Part shown: piece by piece, positions 1-8,189 of the stretch
Layout: each line of letters starts with the position of its first letter
Position numbering within the stretch: position 1 is the first letter of the stretch
Source of the DNA: an uncultured Collinsella sp.
GTDB taxonomy: Bacteria > Actinomycetota > Coriobacteriia > Coriobacteriales > Coriobacteriaceae
DNA: 64,000 bases
Direction of reading: 5' to 3'
Assembly (NCBI GenBank): GCA_900547765.1
Contig: URIA01000001.1
Coordinates: 35,884-99,883, forward strand
Position numbers and translations under genes: made by a program
Notes under the pieces: model-generated
Databases searched by the model: none
What the model was told of the DNA's origin: nothing
The model's input: only the letters and a program-made list of their open reading frames with translations

Positions 1-1115
1 GCCTGTGAGGACATAACGCTAATACCCACGATCGAAGAGGACTGATCGAGAATCTCCATCGTATGCTGCGGCTGGAGCAGGCGCATCACGCCCTCCGCTG
101 TCTGCACAACATAGGAGAACGACAGGCGAGCCGACGTGATGGGGTCTAAACGGACCACCTGCGTAGAGGCATACACACCTAGGCGCTCGTCCTCTTTGAG
201 CGCAACCGTGGTCGAATGCTGCTTGCCGTCACGCTCGTACTCGATGGCGATATCGTCCTTACCGGCGGCCTTGCCGATGGCATCGTAGACATCCATCCAA
301 GTAGAACATGAGACACCGTCAACCGAAAGGATCGCATCACCGGCCTCGATACCCGCCTTGGCGGCAGTAGACCCCTCGTCAACCTGACCGATCACGTTGG
401 TATCCATCGGCACGGTGACACCCGCAATGGAATAGATGCTCATAAGGAGCAAAAAACCCGTCAGGATATTGACGAGAATGCCCGCAAGCAGCATAAAGGC
501 GCACTTGAGAAAGCCCTGGCCAAGATAAGTGTGCGAGCGCTCTTGCGCCAAGAAATCAGCCTCGCCGCACGGCAGCTCCCACACATCGCCCTCGGCAGTT
601 GAATGTTCGCGATCGAAACGGCGGCCGTCAAAGGTGGTGTAACCCGCCGCATCTCGCGGCAGCGTCTGATACTTGGTGGGATAGTAGCTCGGCGAGGGCT
701 TCTCCCCTTCCTCATACCAAGGCGCGATGGAGCCCCAACCCAAGAGCAAGGCGCATGCCTCGAGCACAACCTCCTCGGATAGCTCGAGCTCGGCGGCAAG
801 GTCGGCCACGGTCACGCGACCATGACGGTAGATAGCCGCGAGCACGCGATCGGCGCACGAGACATCGGTCGGATCCATACCGCAGATGGCAGCGTAGCCA
901 CCCAGCAACAGCGGGGTCACGCCAAACTTGGTTCCAATGCGACGCGACGTGTAATGGATGTCAAAGCGGCACGGCAGGCCCAAAAAGAATTCGGTCACAC
1001 GGACGCCGCAGGCACGCGCCGCCAAAAAGTGGCCGCCCTCGTGCAAAAACACGAGGACGGAAAGCATCAGCAGGCCCCAAAAGACCGATGAAAGAACGCT
1101 CAGAACAGTATCCAT
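1..1115 (-). CDS. rseP: RseP/RasP-family site-2 zinc metalloprotease, 3' part cut by window start
   Basis: Intramembrane metalloprotease that would cleave membrane substrates such as anti-sigma factors or signal-peptide remnants. About 371 codons are visible. The zinc motif HEGGH is at residues 25-29 inside the first membrane segment; a GGY motif is at 72-74, a second membrane segment at about 203-231 and a PDZ domain at about 240-315. The C-terminal second zinc-ligand motif would lie outside the window. Between GGY and the second membrane segment there is an extra stretch (about 80-195) whose first half (88-135) reads like a winged-helix domain. The ATG at 1115 is 25 bases after the dxr stop, so it is the last visible gene of the uppS-cdsA-dxr run. 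Confidence 0.88.
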   Translation of the reverse strand, partial: MDTVLSVLSSVFWGLLMLSVLVFLHEGGHFLAARACGVRVTEFFLGLPCRFDIHYTSRRIGTKFGVTPLLLGGYAAICGMDPTDVSCADRVLAAIYRHGRVTVADLAAELELSEEVVLEACALLLGWGSIAPWYEEGEKPSPSYYPTKYQTLPRDAAGYTTFDGRRFDREHSTAEGDVWELPCGEADFLAQERSHTYLGQGFLKCAFMLLAGILVNILTGFLLLMSIYSIAGVTVPMDTNVIGQVDEGSTAAKAGIEAGDAILSVDGVSCSTWMDVYDAIGKAAGKDDIAIEYERDGKQHSTTVALKEDERLGVYASTQVVRLDPITSARLSFSYVVQTAEGVMRLLQPQHTMEILDQSSSIVGISVMSSQ

Positions 1116-1140
1116 AAAACGAAAAAGCAATCCTTATGGG

Positions 1141-2328
1141 TTAGGAACGGGTTGCGGCGAGCACCTGCGCAGCTTTTTCACGCGCCCACGCATCGATGTC
1201 GCGAAGCTGCTCAAACGAATCGACCGTCTGCATATCGTGGGCATCCATGCAGGATTCCACAATGCGATCGATATCAGTAAAGCTGCAGCCATCGTGCAGG
1301 AAGGCATCGACGGCGACCTCGTTGGCGGCATTGAGCACGCACGGCATGGTGCCACCCGTCTTGCCGGCACGCTCGGCCAGTGCCAGACAGCGGAAGGTAT
1401 CCATGTCGGCAGCATCAAACGTGAGCTGCCCCAACTCGCGAAAATCGATACGAGGCGCCGGAGTATCCCAACGCTCGGGATACGAGAACGCGAACTGGAT
1501 GGGAATACGCATGTCGGAGGCACCGAGATGCGCCATCACGGAGCCGTCGGCGAACTCGACCATAGAGTGAATCTTGGACTGACGCTGCACGACCACGTTA
1601 ATGAAATCGAGGTCGCAGTTAAACAGATGCATGGCCTCAATACGCTCCAGGCCCTTGTTCATGAGGGTAGCGGAGTCGATGGTGATCTTGGCACCCATGG
1701 CCCACGTGGGATGTGCGAGGGCATCGGCACGCGTCACGCGATCGAGCTCGTCGCGTGTGCGACCAAAGAACGGACCGCCCGAGCAGGTGAGCCAAATACA
1801 ATGAGCCTCGCGCGGGTTCTCCCCCAGATAGCACTGGTAGATGGCGGAGTGCTCAGAGTCGACTGGAATAAGCTGGCCCGGTTGCGCCAACGGCATAAGC
1901 AAGTCGCCACCGACGACAAGGGACTCCTTGTTGGCAAGGGCAAGGCGCTTATTCGAGGTCAAGGCCGCATGGCTCGCCTCGAGACCGGCGGCGCCCACAA
2001 TAGCGACGAGCACGCAGTCGACATCGTCGCGACGCGCGAGCTCGCAAACCGCCTGCGCGCCAACGCCGAGCTTCGTTCCCTCGGGCAGCTCCTGCAGCAC
2101 GGCGTCATCGCCATGAGCGACATCGGCCACGGCAACCGCCGGAACCGAGAACTCGCGGGCAGCGGCAACGAGCTCGGAGGTACTGGAGTTAACGGACAGC
2201 GCCGTCACCTGCAAGCGATCGGCGTGCTGGCGGCACACATCGAGCGCCTGGGTGCCGATAGAGCCCGTACAACCCAGGATGGCAACACGAAGGCGTCCAT
2301 CGGGGCCATACGTCGTCTGGAATGACAT
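1141..2328 (-). CDS. dxr: 1-deoxy-D-xylulose 5-phosphate reductoisomerase
   Basis: Second step of the MEP isoprenoid pathway: NADPH-dependent conversion of DXP to 2-C-methyl-D-erythritol 4-phosphate. The 395-residue length is normal. The N-terminal dinucleotide-binding GCTGSIG, the ANKESLVVGG segment, VDSEHSA and the SGGPFFG substrate loop followed by MGAKITIDSATLMNKGLE are all present. Its ATG shares one base with the cdsA stop (TAATG), which implies translational coupling. It lies between cdsA and rseP as in many Gram-positive genomes. Confidence 0.97.
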   Translation of the reverse strand: MSFQTTYGPDGRLRVAILGCTGSIGTQALDVCRQHADRLQVTALSVNSSTSELVAAAREFSVPAVAVADVAHGDDAVLQELPEGTKLGVGAQAVCELARRDDVDCVLVAIVGAAGLEASHAALTSNKRLALANKESLVVGGDLLMPLAQPGQLIPVDSEHSAIYQCYLGENPREAHCIWLTCSGGPFFGRTRDELDRVTRADALAHPTWAMGAKITIDSATLMNKGLERIEAMHLFNCDLDFINVVVQRQSKIHSMVEFADGSVMAHLGASDMRIPIQFAFSYPERWDTPAPRIDFRELGQLTFDAADMDTFRCLALAERAGKTGGTMPCVLNAANEVAVDAFLHDGCSFTDIDRIVESCMDAHDMQTVDSFEQLRDIDAWAREKAAQVLAATRS

Positions 2329-3227
2329 TACAGCACGCCTCCGATCATCAAAAGCAGCTGCGCGGTAATGCAGCCAAAGATAAGCGAGTCGCTACGATCA
2401 AGCATGCCGCCGTGGCCCGGGATAAGGTTACCGGAATCCTTAACGCCCACACCACGCTTGATGCGCGACTCGATAAGGTCGCCGATAACGCCCAAAATGG
2501 ACACCACCACGCCGCACAGCAGCGCATAGGGCAGGCTGAGTTTGTAGAAGTGCGTCGCCCACAGGATGAGCCAAATCAAAACCGAGCCCAGGATGCCGCC
2601 AACAAACCCCTCCCAGCTCTTTTTGGGAGAGATCTTGGGGACCATCTTGTGTTTGCCGATACGGCTACCCACGATGTAGGCAAACGAATCGGAGACCCAA
2701 AGGGACGCGCAAACGCCCACCGAAAGCAGGGCGCCGGCAAAACCGGGCACGGCATCGCGCAGCAGCACGATGGCCGACAGCATAAAGCCAGTGTAGATGG
2801 GACCCATGAGCGTCACGGCCACATCAGAGATGCGGGTACGCGGCGACCAGACATACCAAATGCCCACAGCGAGCATCAGGGCAAAAAGCAGGGCATTCAG
2901 CAGCATCGAATCGCCCAACGCCGACAGCGGAAAGAGTACGGCGGCAGCGATACCCATGCGCTCGTTAGCCATCTTGCCATCAAGCCTTGTCATACGGAAA
3001 AACTCATAGCAGCACAGACCGCTCATGACGGAAACGAAGATGGCCGTGGGCACGATGCCCAAAACCAGGCACAGGATAAAGACAACGGCGTAGACGATAC
3101 CGGCGGCGGCACGGGTAATAAAGCCCGCCAGCCACGAACCGGTGCCGCTCTTCGCTGCAGGCGCGCCAGCAGTGGCAGCTTTGCGCGCAGGCGTCTTGGG
3201 AGCAGATGCCTTGGGACGATCGGACAC
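2328..3227 (-). CDS. cdsA: phosphatidate cytidylyltransferase
   Basis: Integral membrane enzyme making CDP-diacylglycerol from phosphatidate and CTP, the branch point for phospholipid synthesis. 299 residues: a basic, Ala/Pro-rich cytoplasmic N-terminus of about 40 residues, then multiple hydrophobic segments. The family signature near the C-terminus is readable: SRIKRGVGVKDSG followed by PGHGGMLDRSDS. Start is GTG, two bases after the uppS stop, so uppS, cdsA and dxr form one transcription unit. Confidence 0.95.
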   Translation of the reverse strand: MSDRPKASAPKTPARKAATAGAPAAKSGTGSWLAGFITRAAAGIVYAVVFILCLVLGIVPTAIFVSVMSGLCCYEFFRMTRLDGKMANERMGIAAAVLFPLSALGDSMLLNALLFALMLAVGIWYVWSPRTRISDVAVTLMGPIYTGFMLSAIVLLRDAVPGFAGALLSVGVCASLWVSDSFAYIVGSRIGKHKMVPKISPKKSWEGFVGGILGSVLIWLILWATHFYKLSLPYALLCGVVVSILGVIGDLIESRIKRGVGVKDSGNLIPGHGGMLDRSDSLIFGCITAQLLLMIGGVL

Positions 3228-3229
3228 GA

Positions 3230-4024
3230 TTAAGCCTCCTCGGTCTTGCTCAGTCCACCAAACCTACGGTCACGGCCCTGATAGGCCAAAATGGCGTCGA
3301 CAAGGCCCCAACGATCAAAGTCAGGCCAATAGGTATCGGTGACGTAGAACTCGGAATAAGCCACCTGCCACAGCAGATAGTTCGAAAGGCGCAGCTCACC
3401 GGAAGTGCGAATCACAAGCTCAGGATCGGGAAGGCCGGCGGTATAGAGGTGGGAAGCCACCATGTCGTCATCAATTGCGCCAGGATCGATCTTACCGGCG
3501 GCAGCGTCGAGTGCGATCTGACGGACAGCGCGGGTAATCTCGGCACGCGCGCCGTAGTTGACGGCAAGCGCCAGCGTCATGCCGGTGTGATTGGCGCACT
3601 CGGCAAGACCGCGTTCAAAAACGTCGCGGGTCTTCTTGGGCAGCGCGGAAATGTCACCCAAAAAGACAACACGCACGTTTTCGCGCTTCAGAAGCGGCAG
3701 CTCATCGATAAACGTCTTAGCAAACAGATGCATCAAGACGTTGACCTCATGCTGCGGACGGTTCCAGTTTTCGGTAGAAAACGCATAGGCCGAAAGCACG
3801 TCGACGCCCAGACGAACGCAGGCGGTAATGATCTCGCGCAGTGAGACGATACCCGCCTTATGGCCCTCGGTACGTGCAAGACCGCGCGACGTGGCCCAAC
3901 GACCGTTGCCGTCCATGATGCACGAGATATGGTGCGGAATGTTATTGAGGTCAAGGTCGGAAAAACCGACGCCCGCAGGGGCGTCGGCAAAGTACTCGAC
4001 CAGTTTATGCTCGTCGTATTGCAC
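3230..4024 (-). CDS. uppS: isoprenyl transferase (undecaprenyl diphosphate synthase)
   Basis: Cis-prenyltransferase that extends farnesyl-PP with isopentenyl-PP to the C55 lipid carrier for peptidoglycan and surface polysaccharide. 264 residues with the catalytic start HISCIMDGNGRWA (the Asp binds Mg-pyrophosphate), the GHKAG loop, SAYAFSTENW and the C-terminal PDPELVIRTSGE and LSNYLLWQ motifs. GTG start, one base after the frr stop. It supplies the lipid carrier needed by the surface glycosyltransferases at 58-63 kb. Confidence 0.96.
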   Translation of the reverse strand: MQYDEHKLVEYFADAPAGVGFSDLDLNNIPHHISCIMDGNGRWATSRGLARTEGHKAGIVSLREIITACVRLGVDVLSAYAFSTENWNRPQHEVNVLMHLFAKTFIDELPLLKRENVRVVFLGDISALPKKTRDVFERGLAECANHTGMTLALAVNYGARAEITRAVRQIALDAAAGKIDPGAIDDDMVASHLYTAGLPDPELVIRTSGELRLSNYLLWQVAYSEFYVTDTYWPDFDRWGLVDAILAYQGRDRRFGGLSKTEEA

Positions 4025-4025
4025 C

Positions 4026-4562
4026 TTAGATCTCCATGACCTCGGCTTCTTTTTCCTTCAGAAGCTCCTCGACCTTGGCGACATACTCATCGGTGTGCTT
4101 CTGGACCTTGGCCTGCTCGCGACGGACATCGTCCTCGGTGAGCTCTTCATCGCGCTCGAGCTTGTTGTTGAAATCGCGACGGATGTTACGGATAGACACC
4201 TTGGCCTGCTCGGCGTACTCGCGGCACTCCTTGACGAGTTCGCGACGGCGCTCCTCGGTGGGAGCCGGGAACGGCAGACGAACGACGGTGCCATCGGAGT
4301 TGGGGGTAATACCCAGATCGGAAGCGCCGATGGCCTTGACGATAGCATTGATGAGTGCTTTGTCCCACGGCTCGATGAGCAGCATGTGGGCCTCGGGGGT
4401 CTTGACGGCGGCAACCTGCGTGACCGGCGTGGGAACACCGTAATAATCGACGGTGATGTCGGACAGAATGTTGGCATTGGCGCGGCCGGTACGAACCTTG
4501 GAGAAGTTATGCTTGAGGGACTCGAGCGACTTGTCCATATGGGCGGTGATGTTCTCTGCCAT
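4026..4562 (-). CDS. frr: ribosome recycling factor
   Basis: Splits post-termination ribosomes together with EF-G. 178 residues, slightly shorter than the usual ~185. The family core is clear: KVRTGRAN, the PVTQVA segment, GVTPNSDG-like GITPNSDG, LPFPAPTEERR and a long charged C-terminal helix. ATG start, two bases after the pyrH stop, so it is coupled to pyrH as in most bacteria. Confidence 0.96.
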   Translation of the reverse strand: MAENITAHMDKSLESLKHNFSKVRTGRANANILSDITVDYYGVPTPVTQVAAVKTPEAHMLLIEPWDKALINAIVKAIGASDLGITPNSDGTVVRLPFPAPTEERRRELVKECREYAEQAKVSIRNIRRDFNNKLERDEELTEDDVRREQAKVQKHTDEYVAKVEELLKEKEAEVMEI

Positions 4563-4564
4563 GC

Positions 4565-5287
4565 TTAATCCTCCTGATAGACGAGCGTGCCGACGGGCTC
4601 ACCCGAAAGCGCGCGCTTGACGGTGTCCTCGCCATCGATGTTGAGGACCAAAATCGGCATACGGTTATCCTGGCACAGTGCCGTAGCCGTGGAATCCATA
4701 ACCTGCAGGCCGCGGACGAGAACCTCGTGATAGGTAATCTTGTCAAAACGGACGGCATCGGCGCACTTGACGGGATCCTTGTCGTAGATGCCGTCAACCT
4801 TGGTGGCTTTAATCAGAATCTCGGCGCCGATCTCGCACGCACGAAGAGCTGCGGCGGTGTCGGTCGTAAAGTACGGATTGCCCGAACCGGCGGCAAAAAT
4901 AACGACGTTGCCCTTGGAAAGGTGGTTGATGGCGCGACGGCGAATATAGGGCTCGCAGATCTCGTTCATCTGGATAGCGCTCATCACGCGGCAGGGAACA
5001 TCGTTATGCTCGAAGGCATCCTGCAGGGCGAGCGCGTTCATAACGGTTGCCAGCATGCCCATGTAGTCGGCCTGAGCACGCTCCATGCCACCGGCAGCGC
5101 CGGCCATGCCGCGGAAAATATTGCCGCCGCCGACAACGACGCCGACCTCATGGCCAACGGCGAGCAGCTCCTTGACCTGCTTGGCAAGATGGTCGGTAAC
5201 CTTGGGGTCGATGCCATATTGGCCGTCGCCCATAAGTGCTTCGCCGGAAAGCTTAAGAAGCACGCGTTTATATCGGATGTCGGACAA
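4565..5287 (-). CDS. pyrH: UMP kinase
   Basis: Phosphorylates UMP to UDP; hexameric amino-acid-kinase fold. 240 residues with KLSGEAL, the GGGNIFRG nucleotide loop, and a C-terminal SGEPVGTLV. The start is TTG at 5287, chosen because a near-perfect Shine-Dalgarno (AAAGGAGG) lies six bases upstream and the N-terminus (RYKRVLLKLSGEA) matches the family. It begins after the tsf terminator, so it heads the pyrH-frr-uppS-cdsA-dxr-rseP unit. Confidence 0.96.
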   Translation of the reverse strand: MSDIRYKRVLLKLSGEALMGDGQYGIDPKVTDHLAKQVKELLAVGHEVGVVVGGGNIFRGMAGAAGGMERAQADYMGMLATVMNALALQDAFEHNDVPCRVMSAIQMNEICEPYIRRRAINHLSKGNVVIFAAGSGNPYFTTDTAAALRACEIGAEILIKATKVDGIYDKDPVKCADAVRFDKITYHEVLVRGLQVMDSTATALCQDNRMPILVLNIDGEDTVKRALSGEPVGTLVYQED

Positions 5288-5345
5288 AGCGATCCTCCTT
5301 TAGATTGAACTCTCAACATTCTATCAAAGGCTCTAAGAAGAGCCA

Positions 5346-5382
5346 TGAAAAAGCAGGCTGTGAGTAAAACCCACAGCCTGCT
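5346..5382 (-). terminator. intrinsic terminator after tsf
   Basis: Perfect 11-bp stem (5352-5362 with 5372-5382) and a 9-base loop, followed on the minus strand by TTTTT. It closes the rpsB-tsf unit ahead of pyrH. Confidence 0.9.
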
Positions 5383-5405
5383 CATTACCAGCTACAAGAG
5401 CTTAT

Positions 5406-6275
5406 TTACTCGCCACGGACCAGACGGTCAAAGGCAACGACGGTAATGGTGTCGCCGAGCTCCTTGGAGACCTGCTCAGCGTACCTCTTGATGGTGAGGG
5501 AGCTGTCCTTGATGAACTCCTGCTCGGTGAGCACGGACTGCTTGTAGAACTTCTCCAGACGGCCGACAGCCATCTTCTCCTGAATGGCCTCGGGCTTGCC
5601 GGACTCGGCAGCCTGAGCCATGTAGATCTGCTTCTCGTGCTCGACGGTCTCGGCCGGAACCTGATCGCGGGTAGCGCAGATCGGGGCGACGGCGGCAACC
5701 TGAAGGGCAACGTCGTGAGCGAAGGTCTTGAAGGACTCAGCCTGAGCGGTCTCGGCCTTCTCGAAAGCAAACTCGACGAGAACGCCGATCTTACCACCCA
5801 TGTGGATGTAAGAAGCGAGAGCGCCGTTCTCGGCCTTACGGGCAGCGAAGCGGGAGATCTTCATGTTCTCGCCCATGATGTGAATCATCTCGGTGAGCTC
5901 GGAGGAAACGGTCTCCTCGCCCATCGGCTTCTCGAGCAGAGCGTCGACGTCAGCAGGCTCGGTGGTAGCGACAACCTCAGCGACCTTGGAAGCAAAGCCG
6001 GTGAACTTGGCGTTAGAGCCAACGAAGTCGGTCTCGCAGGAGAGCTCGAGCAGAGCGCCGGTCTTGCCATCCTCGGAGACGAACGCGGCGACAGCGCCCT
6101 CGTTGGTCTCACGGCCAGCCTTCTTGGCAGCCTTGGCAAGGCCGTTCTTACGCAGAACGTCGACAGCGGCGTCCATGTCGCCGTCAGCCTCGACGAGAGC
6201 CTTCTTGCACTCCATCATCGGGGAGTCGGTCATCTCGCGGAGCTGCTTGACCATAGCGGCGGTAATCTGGGCCAT
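5406..6275 (-). CDS. tsf: translation elongation factor Ts
   Basis: GDP/GTP exchange factor for EF-Tu. 289 residues from the ATG at 6275, which has AAAGGA eight bases upstream; an in-frame codon five residues earlier lacks such a site. The N-terminal UBA-like part shows LREMTDSPMMECKKAL and the dimerisation core shows ELSCETDFVGSN. Cotranscribed with rpsB; the terminator at 5346-5382 follows. Confidence 0.97.
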   Translation of the reverse strand: MAQITAAMVKQLREMTDSPMMECKKALVEADGDMDAAVDVLRKNGLAKAAKKAGRETNEGAVAAFVSEDGKTGALLELSCETDFVGSNAKFTGFASKVAEVVATTEPADVDALLEKPMGEETVSSELTEMIHIMGENMKISRFAARKAENGALASYIHMGGKIGVLVEFAFEKAETAQAESFKTFAHDVALQVAAVAPICATRDQVPAETVEHEKQIYMAQAAESGKPEAIQEKMAVGRLEKFYKQSVLTEQEFIKDSSLTIKRYAEQVSKELGDTITVVAFDRLVRGE

Positions 6276-6320
6276 TGTGGTTCCTTTCAAAGAGATGAAA
6301 AAGAATTAACTAAGACTGAT

Positions 6321-7049
6321 TTACTCGGCCTTGGGCTCAGCGGCCATCTCGGCCTCGGAGACCTGCTCCTTGCCGGAGCCAGCGAGGCAGGCGTCAGCCA
6401 TGAGCTCGCACATAAGGGTGACAGCGGAGATAGCGTCATCGTTGCAGGGGATGCCGTACTCGACCTCGTCGGGATCGGAGTTCGTGTCGATCAGAGCGAC
6501 GACGGGGATGTTCAGGCGCTGAGCCTCCTTGATGGCGTTCTCCTCGCGCTTGGTGTCGATGACGAAGAGAGCCTGGGGCAGACCCTTCATGTCGCGGGCG
6601 CCACCGAGGTTGGTCTGGAGCTTGGTGAGCTCCTTGCCGAGAACAGCCTGCTCCTTCTTGGGCAGAACAGCCATGCGGCCGTCCTCGACCATGGCCTCGA
6701 GCTCCTCCATGCGGTTGATGCGGGAGCGGATGGTGACGAAGTTGGTCAGCATACCGCCGAGCCAACGCTGGTTGATGTAAGGCATGTTGGCGCGCTCAGC
6801 AGCGTTCTTGACGGCCTCCTGAGCCTGCTTCTTGGTGCCGACGAACAGCACGTTGCCGCCCTTGGCGACGTTCTTGACGAAGGTGTAGGCCTGGTCGGCG
6901 TCGAGGATGGTCTGCTTGAGGTCGAGGATGTAGATGCCGTTGCGCTCACCGAAGATGAACGGCTTCATCTTGGGGTTCCAGCGACGGGTCTGGTGACCGA
7001 AGTGGCAGCCGGCCTCGAGCAGGGTGCGGATATTAATCTTGGTAGCCAT
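6321..7049 (-). CDS. rpsB: 30S ribosomal protein S2
   Basis: S2 of the small ribosomal subunit. 242 residues with LLEAGCHFGHQTRRWNPKM at the N-terminus, WLGGMLTNF in the middle and VIDTKREENAI plus DTNSDPDEVEYGIP later. A strong AGGAGG lies six bases before the ATG. Its own promoter (7191-7219) and a leader of about 135 bases precede it. Confidence 0.98.
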   Translation of the reverse strand: MATKINIRTLLEAGCHFGHQTRRWNPKMKPFIFGERNGIYILDLKQTILDADQAYTFVKNVAKGGNVLFVGTKKQAQEAVKNAAERANMPYINQRWLGGMLTNFVTIRSRINRMEELEAMVEDGRMAVLPKKEQAVLGKELTKLQTNLGGARDMKGLPQALFVIDTKREENAIKEAQRLNIPVVALIDTNSDPDEVEYGIPCNDDAISAVTLMCELMADACLAGSGKEQVSEAEMAAEPKAE

Positions 7050-7190
7050 GTTAAACCTCCTGTGGTTTGCCTCCGCGCGGGGTCATCCTCCAAAACCAAC
7101 CCGGACATGTGCTACCAAAGCCCGGGCACCACGGTATGAAGTAGCCGCGCGTGCGTGATAAAAACATGTTGCCGTGAAGCAACCCGATGA
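7050..7190 (-). promoter_or_regulatory. structured 5' leader of rpsB
   Basis: Roughly 135-base leader between the promoter and rpsB. It can fold a GTTGC/GCAAC hairpin near 7166-7184 and a CCCGG/CCGGG hairpin near 7100-7125. Such leaders often carry an S2 autoregulatory site, but no published S2-leader consensus could be matched by eye. Confidence 0.35.
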
Positions 7191-7219
7191 ATGATAGCAG
7201 GAATGCATCTTCCTGCCAA
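7191..7219 (-). promoter_or_regulatory. promoter of rpsB-tsf
   Basis: -35 TTGGCA (7214-7219), 17-base spacer, extended -10 TGCTATCAT with the hexamer TATCAT at 7191-7196, oriented towards rpsB. The spacing and extended -10 make it one of the best promoters in the window. Confidence 0.8.
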
Positions 7220-7268
7220 CCCGCAATCAAAACCACACACCTGAGTGCGACGCGGGACGTCCCAGCCA

Positions 7269-8189
7269 CTATTCGCCGCGGGGATGGGCTTGAGCCACGG
7301 CACGTTTGAGCCGATCGGGCGTGAGATGCGTGTAGATTTGCGTCGTGGACAGGCTCGCATGACCCAGCAGCTCTTGAACCGAGCGCAGGTCCGCACCGCC
7401 CTCGAGCAAGTCGGTCGCAAAGGTATGGCGCATCGCATGCGGGGCGATGTCGGCCGGAATGCCGGCGAGCGTCGCCAGCGTATGGAACCGCCGCCGGAGC
7501 ATGGCGGCGCTCATGCGATTGCCGCGCGCCGATATAAGCAGCGGATGCGGCCCGGTAGCGAGGTCGCGGCGCTTTGCCTGAGCGAGCAACTCCGGCCTCC
7601 CCTCCTCAATATAGAGACGCGTCACCTCGAGCGCACGACGATACAGAGGGACGATACGTTCTTTGCTCCCCTTGCCCCACAGGCGCAACGTGCGTTCGGA
7701 CCAAGCGATAGACTCCACATTGAGTGCTGCGAGCTCAGAGATACGAGCACCCGAGGCATAGAGCAGCTCGAGCATCGCCGCATCGCGCAGTCCCGCGGGT
7801 GTTGAGGTATCAGGCGTCTTGAGCAGCGCCTCCACCTGTTGGGTCGTCAGCACACCGGGTAGATCGCGCGGGAGCTTGGGCGAGGAAATTGCCGAGACCA
7901 CATCGCCCTCCACGACCCCCTCGGCAGCCATCCATCGATAGAGCGATCGGATAGCCGACAGATGCGCCGCAAGCGTTCGGGGAGCCACCTGCTCACGCGA
8001 AAGCTCGGCAAGATAGCGACGAATGGTGCGCACGTCGGCAGCGAAAGCATCGATATCCTCGCGCTCGCACCAGGCAGCAAAGCGCTCCAGCCTCGAGCCA
8101 TAGGCCGTCACCGTGTTGGGAGAAAGTCCCTCGACACGTGAGATATAGGCGATAAACGAGTCGACGGTGTCGTACAGGTCAAAGGCTAT
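7269..8189 (-). CDS. xerC: tyrosine recombinase, XerC-like; start codon uncertain (apparent ATA)
   Basis: Site-specific recombinase that would resolve chromosome dimers. The catalytic set is visible: Arg in SGARISEL, Lys in KGSKERIVP, HAMRHTF, LLGHASLST and the Tyr in QIYTH. Position next to trmFO and dprA matches the codV/xerC locus of Firmicutes. The N-terminal SAM-like core (FDLYDTVDSFIAYISRVEG, then LSPNTVTAY) lies upstream of the first ordinary start (GTG at 8111) and has no ATG, GTG or TTG in frame. The likely start is ATA at 8189, nine bases after GGAGG and overlapping the trmFO stop. From GTG 8111 the protein would be 280 residues and lack part of the DNA-binding domain. Confidence 0.85.
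   Translation of the reverse strand: MAFDLYDTVDSFIAYISRVEGLSPNTVTAYGSRLERFAAWCEREDIDAFAADVRTIRRYLAELSREQVAPRTLAAHLSAIRSLYRWMAAEGVVEGDVVSAISSPKLPRDLPGVLTTQQVEALLKTPDTSTPAGLRDAAMLELLYASGARISELAALNVESIAWSERTLRLWGKGSKERIVPLYRRALEVTRLYIEEGRPELLAQAKRRDLATGPHPLLISARGNRMSAAMLRRRFHTLATLAGIPADIAPHAMRHTFATDLLEGGADLRSVQELLGHASLSTTQIYTHLTPDRLKRAVAQAHPRGE

Noticed and set aside
5288..5345. Separate promoter for pyrH
   Set aside because: A TAGAAT-like -10 exists but no matching -35, so no promoter is listed.
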